Assembly: GCA_946699065.1 (NCBI GenBank)
Contig: CAMPDV010000091.1
Span: 744,001 to 808,000, forward strand
Source of the DNA: Loxodes magnus
Lineage: Eukaryota > Ciliophora > Karyorelictea > Loxodida > Loxodidae
Direction of reading: 5' to 3'
Length of the DNA stretch: 64,000 nt
Shown here: piece after piece, positions 1 through 11,913 of the stretch
Layout: every line of letters begins with the position of its first letter
How positions within the stretch are numbered: the stretch's first letter is position 1
The notes under the pieces: model-generated
The model's database searches: none
What the model saw: the letters and a program-made list of their open reading frames with translations, nothing else
Told to the model about the DNA's origin: nothing
Translations under genes and position numbers: made by a program

Positions 1-686
1 CCTTATTTTTTTAGAGTTATACTAGAGCCTCTACTAAAAAAACTTACTGCTACAAATAAGTTCCCATCTGTAAACTATTAAGGTTCACTAAAAGCAATCC
101 CACATTCTTTGTTATTAACTTTGTAAGAAAGTTCTCCATTTTAAGTATCTACAATCATTTCAATTTTATATTTCTGATTATCTTAAATTTAATATTTTTC
201 TGAGCCATAACTGGAACCACTAGCACCTGAATTATGTCTTGTTTATTTAGCACCTAAGAAAAAGCTTCATCCATAGATAGAATCTGAAAAGCAAGTTTTA
301 AAATCAGTGAATTCTTTTTTTAAAACTCCTAGTTTGCAATCATAAGTATTTTTCAATAAAACTTCAAACTCAAAATAATAAATTTTTTTCTTTTTAAGTG
401 ATTGACCCATAAAAAACGTACTGAAGGCAGAAGATTAAGCTTTAACTACCGTTTTATTATCATTAGAACATTCAAACATTTCAGATTTATTCTTTACACT
501 CCACTTAAACTCTTAATAGCATAAATTTGGAAATATTTCATATTTTGTTAAAAGTAACGGAAGTCTCGCGAATATTGATTTGACTAACTATTCTCTATTA
601 GCTTTTAAAAGTCTCCTCAGAAATAAAATTTTGCAAAGTTGACATTATTTATTTTCTATCTTACCCTGATTTAGCTCTCCTTACAT
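1..686 (-). CDS. SPRY-like domain protein, copy 1 (runs off the window)
   Basis: Read with UAR=Gln and UGA=Trp, the minus strand from the ATG at 684-686 is open to the window edge. The C-terminal part reads like a SPRY/B30.2 (concanavalin-like) fold: a YFEFEVLL strand, YDCKLGV, then GWSFFLG with its W encoded by UGA, KYKIEMIVD, GELSYKVNN, GIAF, and finally FTDGNLFVAVSF. It is a close paralog of the gene at 4494-5414; both share the N-terminal block LPLLLTKYEI and NLCY. SPRY domains bind partner proteins and often end TRIM-type E3 ligases, but no RING is seen here. The C-terminus lies beyond base 1. The domain call rests on motif spacing only. Confidence 0.55.
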
Positions 687-899
687 TTATAAATTTAAAC
701 TTAGATTATTTTTATTCTAGCAATTATAAATTAAGCTATGAATATCAAATAATAATATAATGCTTAGCTTTTTAATTCTAAAGCATGCTTTATATATTTA
801 AAAGAAGATAAATTTATTCATCAGAAAGTTAAGAATATTTGTTATTTACTAAGAAGCAGACTTTTTAACTTTTTTTAGTTTAAATGAACAAACAATACC
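687..899. other. AT-rich spacer
   Basis: Spacer between two minus-strand genes. Nothing recognised. Confidence 0.5.
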
Positions 900-1448
900 T
901 TCTTATTTATATTTTATATAAATCAAATCCATTTCTTTTTTTATTGATCTCTTTAATTAATTTTTAGTCATAAGAAGCTTCTTTATTTATTTGAAGTATT
1001 TCTTTCCTATAAAGAAAACTTCTTTTGTGCTGAAAATTTTAAATATATTTGTTAATTTTCTTTTTTTTCTCTTTTCTTCTTTGCTAAATTAGAAACATTT
1101 TCCTACTTTTTATCCTACCCATTTGCAATATCAGCATATGTCACTCTATGTTAGGGAATATCTTTTTCTAAAGGTTATTGCTATAATTCATTAAATGGTT
1201 TAGTATTTAGGATTGTTCTAGCTAAAGTTTCAATTTTAAAATTTACCTTACGATCTATTTTTCTTTTAAATTCTCCATTAAATATGCTATTAGAACGGGC
1301 ATAAAGCTAATTCCTTTTATAAATCTGAGTTCTCAAATCGTAAAGATTCCATATAGTTTATCAAATCTTAAGTCCATTAATAAAGATCACTAATAGCTTT
1401 TGCTAATTTTAGTTATCCATCTAAGAAGGAAAATATCCTTGCTAGCAT
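900..1448 (-). pseudogene. Paralog A of a small gene family, probably frameshifted
   Basis: The start at 1446-1448 opens a frame with blocks AISDLYQWTQDLI and LRFENSDLQKELAL that match the paralog at 39273-39801 (AVSDTFQRTQDLI). Both copies can be read through a short GT-AG intron at the same place, 25 nt here and 31 nt in the other, after which each reads QSQxLN. Directly after that point this copy is one base shorter than its paralog, so the joined frame stops soon, while the matching downstream protein (QQQPLEKDIPQHR and on) lies in another frame. I infer a broken copy. No domain is recognised. The lower boundary is approximate. Confidence 0.4.
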
Positions 1449-2779
1449 CCTACTAAGAGTTATAAAGTTTTGTGGGAGAGGCTTATTTCTTTTGAGTCAT
1501 TCTTTAATAAATAAGAAAAAATAAATAGCTTAAGCATATTTCTGTATATTTAAGCCAAAAACCTTATTTTAATTAGAAAAGAAATAAATGATTTTAAGTT
1601 AAATTTATATAGGTAAATCAAAAAGATGTAAGGATAGCTTTAAAGATAAAACTTTAAGTTATCTATTCATAAACTAATTAATTTTAGCTTTGCTTAACTT
1701 TGAATTTAATGGTTATATTGTACCTTTATGGACCAAAAATAATATATTTTTTCGTTACCAAGTGAAGGGATTGAACTCATATATAGAAAGTTTTACTAAT
1801 ACAGATTCTATTTTTCAATAGCCAAAGTTGAAAACCACGTAAATTATGTGTTTTCAAATAATAAAATTAACTTACTTTCTAAATAGATATTTATAATGCT
1901 TATACGCTTAATAAGATGAGCTTCAATTTTAAGATTTCTAATTTTATTACTTTAGAAAATTTGAAGGGTTTAGCAGCGAATTTATAACAGAATCTTTAGT
2001 TATTTTGCTTAAATTTATAGTTAAGTAAGTCCTTCTTTTAACTTTCTCATGACAAAGTTAAGCAATATGATAAAGTTTAAGATAAGAATAAAATAGCTAA
2101 AAGAAATGCTTAAGTTATTTAATTTATCATATAATAATTAAAAAATAACGGGAACAAAATTTTGAACTTGTCTGATAATACCTTCAATCCTTTGGGAGAT
2201 CACAGGTTGGATCCAAAATCTTGAAGGGACTACATCTGAAGAATATCTTATTTTGATTGGGACTTGAAGTCATGATTGTGGAGTATGTAGTATATATACA
2301 TAGTAGTCCTGCTTGTTGAAACTATTAGCAGAAAATTCCCTTTATGTCTCTAAAAAGGCCCTTCAAAAATACAGCAAGGCAAGAATTAGGCTGTTCTCAA
2401 GTTCTAAAAGTTAATAATTGATTAATTAATTAATTATATATAACTTAATTATACTAAATTTAATGTGAAACCTTAAAATATTAAGCCCAATTATAAGTTA
2501 TAAATTTCTCTTTGTAGACAGGCTTTATAAATATTAAACTTAAGGAAGCTTTATTAATGTAATAAATAATAATTGGGAAATATTAAAATATTAGTTTATC
2601 CTTGAAAACATTATTATTAAAGTTAAGGTAAGATTATATAACTATTAAAACTATTAAGCTTTTATATAAAAACTATAAATTAAAATAGACAAGATAAGAC
2701 AAAATTAAATGTTTGACGTTCTTAAAGATATTTCACTCTCTTTCCCTCAAACCTCTAGATTATACTAGAGGCTAAATAT
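1449..2779. other. AT-rich intergenic with a GC-raised block
   Basis: Mostly AT-rich with no frame I can support. Bases about 2160-2410 are clearly richer in G+C and contain complementary segments (CCTTCAA near 2190, TTGAAGG near 2221), listed separately as an RNA candidate. Confidence 0.5.
2160..2410. ncRNA. Candidate structured RNA or old repeat
   Basis: A GC-raised island in AT-rich spacer. CCTTCAA near 2190 can pair with TTGAAGG near 2221. No known RNA family was recognised and the strand is unknown. It could also be the remnant of a mobile element. Confidence 0.2.
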
Positions 2780-3380
2780 TCAAATATGAAAATCTCTATA
2801 ACTCTACTCCCTACTATTCAAGCAATCTTTAAATTATTCTTTCATCTTGATAATGTTTGATATCTTTTTTCTTGTAAATATTTCCAAATCCATTACAATA
2901 TATCCTTTCCCTTTTTTATTAATCTTAATCATTTGGTTTTCTCTTCTACTTCTTAATGTAGTTTTATCTTTCCAATTGAAGTTGTAAAATTTCTTGCATC
3001 TCTTGCACAGATGAGTTCTTTAGTTACAGTAACAGAATCTTTTTGTTTCTCGTTTGGGTTTAATCTTGAATCTTTTTCTCTTTCGACTATCATTGGATAA
3101 TTTCCAGATTCTCTTATCTCCATTAAATGCTGAAATTTTTGCTTATTTACTTCTATTTTTCTATCTTGTTGCCAGTAGCTTTTTACTCCTATGCCAGCTT
3201 TATGATCGGTTTTTCTGATCTTGAGAAGCATTTCAGAAGGCGTTAAGGTCTCTTTTCTTAAGCCATGAGTCTAGATTTTATTTCCTTTGCAATTTCAAGC
3301 TTTTTCATCTGCCTCATATTATCTTTTTCAGTTTTTGACCTCTTTCTAGAGTTCCAGCACAACTTAAATCAGCTAATCAT
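2780..3380 (-). CDS. Hypothetical basic protein
   Basis: The clearest part spans 2953-3231 and is rich in Lys/Glu (SYWQQDRKIEVNKQKF, then LMEIRESGNYPMIVERE). A 26-nt segment starting GTAGAAG and ending TTAAG would, if spliced, join it to INKKGKGYIVMDLEIFTRKK and a UGA stop at 2780-2782. The start at 3378-3380 (MISWFKLCW) needs a further 17-nt GT-AG intron to stay in frame. No family is recognised. The exon structure is inference; that something is coded here is fairly well supported by composition. Confidence 0.4.
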
Positions 3381-3825
3381 AGTTTTTTTATTGCATGGTA
3401 TTATTAATTAGAGACTTCCAATTGTTTTATATTTTAAGCTTATTTCCTAAACTTTTCTTCAAAGATGATATTCTCGATAAGATATGCTACTTTAGTTTCC
3501 TTTTTTTCTAGTCCAATCTCTAGGATGCTAATAACTGTACTTTTTATACGTCGTTAAAATTCTTGATCTGAATTCTATCATTTGTAAAATAAATCTACAA
3601 TTAAACTAATTAAACTTGTTATTTAATAAATAAGCAAAACTATAAAATATTTAGTTATACAGTGTATTTAATAAACTAGGGTATATTAGCATAAATATAT
3701 TAGTTAGTTTTATAAGTAATTTATCCAAATTACTTATATTTAATTACTTTTTAGATTTATAACTTAATTCTTCTATTTATACTTTTAAATAAATCTACTT
3801 ATTTCTAGCTTTATCATACAATTTC
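3381..3825. other. AT-rich intergenic
   Basis: Nothing recognised on either strand. Confidence 0.5.
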
Positions 3826-4110
3826 ATTATTTTATTTTATTATAAACGATTTTAAATAGGAAGGAGAAATATTTCCACTGTGATTGATAGAAACTCTGGT
3901 ACCAGGAAGTATACCGTGTGAAGAACTGAACAAGAATTTTGGCAAGAACCAAGGATGTCAAAACTGAGGCATCAAGTAAATATATTTTGAACGATGTCTG
4001 AGAATAAGGTCGCTTTAGGGAAGCCCTCCTATATTGGCCCAATAGGAGACAAGAACTCCCAAGGGATGCTAGCACAGGGAAGAATGAAATGCAATACGTT
4101 TTCAAACTTT
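3826..4110. ncRNA. GC-raised block with a hairpin; RNA candidate
   Basis: This block is much richer in G+C than its flanks and carries a clear hairpin, CTCCTAT at 4026-4032 pairing with ATAGGAG at 4042-4048, with an inner ATTGG/CCAAT pairing. The palindrome CTGGTACCAG lies near 3896. Both strands are also open as short frames (a 92-residue one on the minus strand), so a small protein cannot be excluded. No known RNA family was recognised. Confidence 0.25.
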
Positions 4111-4493
4111 AAAGAACTTTAGTTAAAGAGCTATCGTATTGCTACGCGTTCTATAATCTTAGTTTTTTTAATTAAAAAGCATTTTAAATATTTAATTTTA
4201 ATGCTTACTAAATAAAATAAAATTAGAAAAATAGAATAAATCAAATATTTTAAATATCTGAAAGCAGTAAAGACTTAAAACATATCTTAATTAGCAAAAA
4301 TAGATTAAACCAATTATATGATTAATTAATAAAATCACCAATAATAGTTAATATTTATTTTATAATTATAAACAAATTATTTATCTTTTTCTTAATTTTT
4401 CTCTTAGAATTCTTTATTTTGTACTTCAATTCTATAAGCAATTTAAGTTAGCTGATATAATCTATAATAAAAATATTACAGTAAGAAGTTTGC
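4111..4493. other. AT-rich intergenic
   Basis: Nothing recognised. Confidence 0.5.
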
Positions 4494-5414
4494 TCAACAC
4501 TTTTTTCTTTTATATTTAATATAAAAATTTAAGTAATTTAGGTAAATCTTTTCAAATATCTACCTTTTATAAAATTAAAAAGAAAGAGAGTGGGAAAAAA
4601 GAGTAGAAGAAATAGTAAAATAATAAGCATTAATGAAACATAGTTATATTTTAGCTTTTTTATAATCCTAAAATTAGTTTATTTTTTATGTTCCTCTTTA
4701 ATTTCTTTTAGCAGTATGCTTTATTTTGCATCCTTTTAATGTTATATTTGATTCATTATAATCAAAACTCACTGCTACTTGCAGATTTCCATCTGTAAAT
4801 TATTCAGGCTCTCTAAATGCTATTCCTAAATCTTAGTCATTTACTTTATAAGAAAGATCTCCGTTACTCGTATTTACTATCATTTCAATTTTGTATTTCG
4901 TATTAGATTTAAGTTCATATTTATCTCTACCATAACTTGGACCATTACTTCCAGATATATGTCTAGTTTCTTTTGCACCTAAGAAAAAACTTCACCCATA
5001 ATGACTGTCAGAAAAACAATACGAAAAGTCAACGAAACCTTTTTTAAAAACTCCTAATTTGCAATCCCAAGTATCAGTGATCAAAACTTCAAACTCGAAA
5101 TTATAAATTTTACTCTTTTTAAGTTTTTAATCTAAACAAAGCGTGTCAAAATGAGAAGTTGTATTTTTAGTTGCTGTTTTATTTTTATTAGAACATTTGT
5201 ACATTTTAGAATTACTCGACTCGCATCATATAAATTTCTAATAATAGCATAAGTTAGGAAGTATTTCATATTTTGTCAATAGCAACGGGAGTCTAGAAAA
5301 GCTCTCTTATACTTTTGTCATCTATTATACTTTAAGAAGTTTTCTTAAGAAGAGAATTTTGGCAAACTATAATTATTTGTTTTCTATCTTATCTAGATTT
5401 ATCTCTCTTAGCAT
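4494..5414 (-). CDS. SPRY-like domain protein, copy 2
   Basis: From the ATG at 5412-5414 the minus strand is open for 307 codons to UGA at 4494-4496. The N-terminus (MLREINLDKIENKQ, then LPLLLTKYEI) and the SPRY-like part (YNFEFEVLI, WDCKLGVFKK, GWSFFLG, YKIEMIVN, GIAF, FTDGNLQVAVSF) match the copy at 1-686 closely. In GWSFFLG the Trp is UGA, aligned in both copies. The domain covers roughly residues 105-235. The tail after it is low in complexity and holds several clustered UAR codons, so the true end may be earlier if UAR can also terminate. The role is unknown; SPRY domains are protein-binding modules. Confidence 0.6.
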
Positions 5415-6249
5415 TTTATAAATATAAGGATTTATATAATTTCTTATTTTAGTATATTATTTCATTAATTTATTTACTTCTTTTATAACTTAACTTTCTA
5501 TTTAAAAAGTCTCAATCTACTAGCTTTTATAACTAGATAAGACTTTAAATTATTTTTATTTGGATATTGCAATTATTAAATTTAGCATTCTATTTATTAT
5601 TTTTTCCAACACTCCTGAACTCAATAAATTAGCAGTCTTGTTTAAAATATATAATCTAAATAAATAAATAACTTATGTGTATAAAAATTTCGAAGAAGCT
5701 AAGATTAGTAAATTTAAACTTTAAAATTGATAAATAGTAAATAAATAAAAATTAAATTATATTCACTTGCTTATTTAATATTTAAAAAGCCTTAATTTAT
5801 TATGGAAAATATTATAATCTAAAAATCATCAAGACAAAATACAGTGAAGATTCCAGCAAGTTTGAAGTAATTATTTTTAAGCACTAAACATTTTAATCGT
5901 GGCGATTCTATTAATAGTGGTATCACATTTATTTATTTTATTATTATTATTATTGTTATTTAAATAAACTAAATATTAACATTTTTAATGCTTTTCTCGT
6001 TTTAAAATATAGCTCTTAATAGGTTATAAAGAAAAGGATAGTTGGATTTAAAAAATGTTGAATATAAGTATAGAAATATTAATTTTAGTCTAGTTAAATT
6101 ATTCACTCAATTTTTATCATTTATTTAGTCTGAAGACTAGCTAGCGTAAAGGAAATTTTGCTATTCATTCTATTACTTCTCTTATTTTTAAGTTATATCC
6201 TAACTGTTTTCAATATCCTTAACTATAATGGGAATTATTAAATCTTCAA
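5415..6249. other. AT-rich intergenic
   Basis: Spacer between convergent and divergent genes with a short ATT/TTA simple repeat near 5935-5960. Nothing else recognised. Confidence 0.5.
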
Positions 6250-7011
6250 ATGAGCGTGCTTATTTTCCATTTTTATATAAGTAATGCTTTTATGAGGGAT
6301 GCTTTATTTTTTAATAATCTCTTTTTTATTTTATTCCTTTTTTCGTTCGCTCTTTTTATATTTAGATCTATATTAAAGCCAGTCGATTCAATTAATGCCA
6401 AATTAGGTGTTCTTCAGGCTATCTATGCTAGAAAAGATTTATTATTATTTGATTTAAATAAGTATTTCAATCACATTCCATGGTCTTCTCAATAAAACTA
6501 TTTAACGAAAGTATCGAAAATATACTTAGGCAATAAATAACTAGATCAGGGATTTGCAAATCCAAATTAATTTCTAAAGATGTCTAACTCCATAAATAGC
6601 GTTTCATTCTAGATATAAATAGAATATCTCCAGTCGAAGATTCAAATACCACACCCATATAAACTATTACTAGTCAAATACCTCATGCTAGTTCGAGATA
6701 AAACAACTATTAACGGTTATTTTCTTCCTCTAAGAAATCTATTCTAAAGTATTTAGAGTTTCTAAATCAGTTAGATATAAAGCTAAAATAATACACAACT
6801 GATTCAATTTATGAATCAATTTAAACTTTAATACAAAAGAAAATAAAATTATCCCAAGCAAGATTTAGCTTTTTAGGAAAATCAAAAGTTTCTAATTATT
6901 TAAATTAAAAAAATAAGATAGAGATTGCAAAATTTTAAACGAGTTTTAAATAAATAACTAAAGAAAGCTAAAATAAATTCTGATTTGAAATAAAAGCATA
7001 AAAAAGAATGA
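6250..7011 (+). CDS. Hypothetical membrane-anchored coiled-coil protein
   Basis: The ATG at 6250 leads a 253-residue frame ending at UGA 7009-7011. Residues about 20-45 are strongly hydrophobic (NNLFFILFLFSFALFIF) and look like one membrane segment. The following part contains YARKDLLLFDLNKYFNHIPW and turns into a Gln/Lys-rich, probably coiled-coil tail with many in-frame UAA/UAG codons. No family is recognised. The frame is supported by length and by the change from hydrophobic to charged sequence, not by homology. Confidence 0.45.
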
Positions 7012-7888
7012 AAAAGATAGATAATTATTATATTATAAATTAAGTTTTAATTAATTAATTAGTATTCAAATAATAAACTTATAAGATTAATTTTTAATGA
7101 GATATGATTAAATTATAGGTATATTTTTAAGTGAGGCAATATTTATTAAATGCAAAAAATATTTAGAAACGATACTTTTTGAAAAAAATTTGATTTTGAA
7201 TTAAAATTAAAAAATTGTTAAAAAAGTCAGAATATTTTGATCTAAATTTATTGCTTTAAATAATAATTGAAAAAAAATTATAGCTTTAAGTAAATTTATA
7301 AAGATTCATTAATCTAAATATAAATTTAGAACTAATTTAATTCAGAGTCTGTATTCAAGCAATATAAATTATTTAATCTCATTTATATACTTAAATAAAT
7401 AATATTTAAATATGAACAAATTAAAAATTAAATACTCTTTTTTAATCAAAATGCATTTTACTAATTTTAAGTCTTTTTATTTTTTAGACTTTATGATTCA
7501 GAACTTTTTACTGTTTTGCTTCGTTTTTCTCAATTTTTTAAATAAAAAATTTGGTTAATTAAAATGTGAAATTTCATAAGTATTAGCTATTAATAAAAAG
7601 CTAAATATTTTCAAATGGTTTAATTTTAATTTTAATTTAAGTTTAATAAAAATATATTGCAACTCATTCTTGCTGTATAAAATAAGTTTTTAAATCCTGT
7701 TTCCATTCCACTTACTTCAATTATTTTCTTCTTTTGCCTCCAGGTTTTTTTTAAAATCAGTCTCAGTAGTTCTTGAGTTTTTTTTCTCTTGTATACTTTT
7801 CCTTCAGAATTACAGTAGAGTTTTTTTTTTCTCTATTTTTTCTTCTAAAGTCAATATAAGTTTTATAAAGTAAAAAGAATTAAATCGC
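7012..7888. other. AT-rich, low-complexity spacer
   Basis: Long A and T runs, including poly-T tracts near 7750 and 7820. No gene is supportable. Confidence 0.5.
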
Positions 7889-8130
7889 TTCTAAAGGTAA
7901 AAATAAATAATAACTTAAGCATGAACTATTAAAAGGAGATATAGTAGCTGTTCTTTAAGAATCTAAATATCTATTTCATGGAAATATTAGGACTTTCTAT
8001 AAACTTCAGTGAAGATATAACAAGAAAATAAATAAGTAAAAAGGATATTAGCAGTAAGTTGGAAATGTAGGAGGTAAATTTACAACTAAAACGGGTAGAA
8101 GAGTATACTAATCAGTTTATTATATGTACA
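7889..8130. repeat. Left inverted arm of the MITE-like element
   Basis: Inverted match to 8654-8893. The outer end begins CTTCTAAAGG, against CTTCTAAGGG in the right arm read on the other strand. Confidence 0.7.
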
Positions 8131-8653
8131 GTAAAATGTTAGCTTTTATTTCAAAATAACAATAATAATATTAAATTAGCATAGTTCTTTCTTTAGTTAG
8201 ATCATCATGTTTAAGTTAAATTTTTTTTTAATTATTATTTATAAAGTCTTCATTACTGTTTCAGAAATTCCTGATATCTTTCTTCCTAATTTTTCTCTTA
8301 AGCTCAATCCTCTTCTTACTCTTTTAGGATTTTTGGACCTTTAGCTTCTTTATCATTTCCTCATAATTAATTATTCCCTTCCGTTATTTACTCGTATAAA
8401 TCCATTATATTCCTTAATATAACTTTCTTCTTTAAATCTTACTTTCTTGTGTGTAATTTATTCATTCTGCTCCAAATTCCTTTTTCTTTTTTTTTATTCT
8501 TAAATTTTCGTTTAATTTTTAAACTTTTTTACTTTATTCCTTTCTTCTATCAGAATAGCATCTTTAAATATTTCTCTACTTATTACTATAAAATGGTTTT
8601 ACTTCTTTTCAATATAGATCTTAATTGATTTATTTTTATTAAATTATTGTTCA

Positions 8654-8893
8654 TGTACATATAATAAACTGATTATTATACTCTTCTACCCGTTTAAGTT
8701 GTAAATTTACCTCCTACATTTCCAACTTACTGCTAATATCCTTTTTACTTATTTATTTTCTTGTTATATCTTCACTGAAGTTTATAGAAAGTCCTAATAT
8801 TTCCAGGAAATAGATATTTAGATTCTTAAAGAACAGCTACTATATCTCCTTTTAATAGTTCATGCTTAAGTTATTTATTTTTACCCTTAGAAG
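8654..8893. repeat. Right inverted arm of the MITE-like element
   Basis: Inverted match to 7889-8130. The inner end is TGTACATATAATAAACTG, mirroring the left inner end. Confidence 0.7.
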
Positions 8894-8940
8894 GAGTTTT
8901 TTTTAAATATATTATATTGAAGTAATTTTTAAAGCCTATC

Positions 8941-10182
8941 ATGTTTATAAAAAGAATATGGGGAAAAAGGGAAGATTACTAAAAATAAAAATAGAACTTA
9001 AGAGTGAAAAAATAAGCTTAAAAAAGGTTAGTAAATAGCTTATAAAAATTGACTAAAAAGAGCTAAGAAAGCTTCAATAAAATTAAGAGCAGATAAAGCA
9101 AATAAAGGATAAAATAATTAAATTATAGACATTTTATTTATTTTATTGAGACTAAAAAGAGAGAAAAATAAATCGGATTTGCTACTTAGAGTGAACTTAG
9201 ATGATCTTTAAAGTAAAATTAAGAATATTAATAAATAGCTAAGTAGTCAGAAAAATAACTTCGATCAAAGAAGTTAAAATATAGAGTATGAGAAAAGGGA
9301 CTAAATAATATAGCTTCGGATCTTAAAATTATGAGGACTAAAATGGAAAAATTTGAACTAGAAAAAGGATTAGAATAATAAAGCTGGAAACTGAAGATTT
9401 TAATTGAAAAATGATTAATAGAATCTATGAAATTAGCTGAATAGAAAAAACTTGGAAGTTTAGAATTTGAAATAAGTTCTATAAAAAACACAGTATGAAC
9501 GTAATAAAAATCAAATACTTTAAATCTAAAGTTAAATTTAAGAAATGTATCAAGCAAGGCATAAATGAGTACTAATAGCTTTTTGAGGAACTATTTAGTA
9601 TGTTCGATTCATTTAATAGCAAAAGCTCTTCAAAGAAGGCAAAATAAAATTAGAAATTAGCTGTTAAATTATAAGAATTTTAAAGGAATTGCTAACAAAG
9701 CAAAGTAGGGGCACAAAAATTAGAGCTAAGTAGATTAAAAATACTAGGAGAACAAATTTAAAATAATCAGCTAAATATAGTCCTTTTTCTAGAAACAATT
9801 ACTACATCCAATATTAAAATAGTTTATAGGTATCAATCAAAGCTAAGTTTGGATACAACAGTTGGTAACATAATAGTTTAAAGTTTTTAATTTGCTAGCA
9901 ATAGAAACAGTTAAAATAGATTTGAACTTTAGGCAAGTAATCAATAAATTTTATAGAGAAATAGTAGAATTTGGAAAATAGATTTATTTAGAAAAACTGG
10001 GATGCTTGAAGCTATTATAATAAAGTCTTAAAATCTTGAAGAGAGATGCTGCTTTTGTTTAAAATTTCGAGAGGGAATAGGAAGAATAAATAAAGAAGCT
10101 AAATGCATAAGAAATGAAGAGTCTCTTAAATTCACTTCAAAACTTACTGTTCTTTAAGGATATAAAGATATTTGAGCTTTGA
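8941..10182 (+). CDS. Hypothetical coiled-coil protein, exon structure unresolved
   Basis: Purine-rich, Lys/Glu/Gln-rich coding signal begins just after the MITE-like element. Possible starts are ATG 8941 or the one at 8957. The early part reads NLDDLQSKIKNINKQLSSQK in one frame. The later part reads VKIDLNFRQVINKFYREIVE and KRDAAFVQNFEREQEEQIKK in another and ends at UGA 10180-10182. Small introns or an indel must link the frames; I could not fix them. The heptad-like pattern suggests coiled coil. No family is recognised. Confidence 0.35.
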
Positions 10183-10586
10183 TTGAAAAGAGAAAGTAAA
10201 ATTACTTAAATTCTTATATTAAATGATTCATTAAACTCATAATAAAAGGTATCTAATATGTATGCTTTTGAGCAAAATCCTAAAATGTTTCTTTATATTA
10301 TAAATATATAGATGCTAGTAATGGCTAGAAGCTCATTTAATAAAAGAGTATAAGAGGTAATGAGTATTTTCAATATAAGTAATAAAATAAAAGAGATAGA
10401 GTAAAGTGATTAAGTAAAGCTAAATTATTATAATATACAACTATCAACTATAAGCTTAAAGCACATTTATATTATAAAAGACTAAAAGCCTTGAAATTAA
10501 TTTATAATAGCAGCATTTTTTATTTAGAATTGAAATTAAAATCCTAGCAATTACCTCAAAATTTATATAAGTTTATATTAATTAGA
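10183..10586. other. AT-rich intergenic
   Basis: Nothing recognised before the RING gene. Confidence 0.5.
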
Positions 10587-11913
10587 ATGGAAAACAGTAA
10601 GACATAGAAAAAATGCTTCAAATGCAGCAAGGCAGTAACAGAGTTTAAATGCTAGCATCTTACATGCAGTGATTGTCTCCTTAGTTGGTTCAATAGTTAA
10701 GTTAATGAATCTTTAGAGATTTAGATAGATAAACAAAGCTTGAGATATAAATGTGAAGAATGTTAAGTTTATAGCTTAGTTAGTGATAAGTATGTGATAG
10801 ATAATATAAAGATAGATAAGACTTGGGATGTAAGTTTAAGATTTAGATTCTTAGTTTGTATCAGAAGAGCAACTAAGTAATTCCTCTAGTGAAATCAAGA
10901 AGTAAAATGACTAGAAAGAATCATAAGTTTAATAATAAGAAGCAGAGCTTAAAAAGTAAATATCTAACTTGACCTAGAATAACTAGGTAAGCTATTTATA
11001 TAATTAGAAGATATTATAGGAAAATTAGAATGTGTAGAAGGAAAATTTAACCCTAAAAAAGTAGAACGAAGATCTCAAAACTCAAATATAAAAGCTTCAA
11101 ATACTACTAAAGGAAGAAAGAAATTAGTAAGAATACTACAATGAAGAGCTAAGTAATAAGATTAAGATAGTCCAAGAGCTTAATAATTTGCTTTAGTTAA
11201 AGGATTAAGAATTAAAACAAGCTAAGTAAAGTGAGGAAGAATGCAGAGAGCTTCTAATGTAGTTGCATAATTATAAGGAAACTAGTGAATTAGTAAAATA
11301 GGAATAGTAAGGTTTAAATAAGCAAAATATAAAACTATTCCAATGCTAGGAATGTAGAGTAGATTTCCAGGAGCCTGAAGTTGTAGAACTTCTTTGTAAT
11401 CATGTCTTTGACAAAATCTGCTTGACTACTATCCTCAATGAGTAAACATAAGGATTTTTCATCAGTGCTGAAGGAGATAATTGAAGTTAAGCTTCATGTC
11501 CAATATGCAAAACCTACAAAATAAATAATGAGGAAATAATGAAAGCGATAGGAGTTCAATAATATAAGTAAGCACTTGAGCAAGCTGATTTGAGAGCTGT
11601 TTAATATTTCAGCAATCCTAACTAGGACTAGCAAAGATATCAAATTAAGAATAAGTGAAATGACGGAAATTAAGAAGAGAGAAAGGAACAGGAAAGCAAG
11701 TTTTAGTATAAAAAGAATTGAGAAGAAAATAATTAAATTCAAAAACATCACTAATATCTCTTATGCTTATAAGGTTATTTCTAGTATAATTAAATTAAGT
11801 TAATTAAGTCAAAAAATAAATTCTTAAGAGTCAACTAAAGAATAATAAAACGCTATCTAGTCTACTGGATAAAAACTTATCATATTCTATTTAAATTAAT
11901 CTCTGAGAACTGA
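10587..11913 (+). CDS. RING-coiled-coil-RING protein (putative E3 ubiquitin ligase)
   Basis: Two exons, 10587-10829 and 10855-11913, give about 433 residues. Residues 10-60 form a zinc cluster: CFKC, FKCQHLTC, SDC and KCEEC. Residues about 95-240 are a long Gln/Glu/Lys coiled coil. Residues about 242-300 form a second RING: CQEC, VDFQEP, LLCNHVFDKIC and CPIC, a C3HC-type spacing. RING domains recruit E2 enzymes, so a ubiquitin-ligase role is likely. UGA falls at GDNW and NKW. The second RING and the block after it (INNEEIMKAIG, QALEQADLRAVQYF) match the C-terminal modules at 36116-38102 and 30659-33484. The C-terminal tail past QKHH is less certain. Confidence 0.75.
10830..10854 (+). other. 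25-nt spliceosomal intron
   Basis: The segment begins GTAAGTTTAAG and ends TTCTTAG. Its removal joins DKTWD to FVSEEQLSNSSSEIKKQN without a break and restores the frame of the coiled coil and second RING, whereas the unspliced frame degenerates. Canonical GTAAG...TAG ends support it. Confidence 0.75.

Larger units (their letters stand above)
7889..8893. mobile_element. MITE-like element with long terminal inverted repeats
   Basis: Bases 7889-8130 and 8654-8893 are inverted copies of each other over about 240 bp with few mismatches and a 3-base indel near the outer end. A 523-bp loop separates them; I see no convincing transposase in it. Shared landmarks are TAAGCATGAACTATTAAAAG in the left arm and its complement near 8860, and GGAGGTAAATTTACAACT in the left arm near 8070 with its complement near 8700. 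The size and architecture fit a non-autonomous foldback or MITE element. No clear target-site duplication was identified. Confidence 0.6.
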
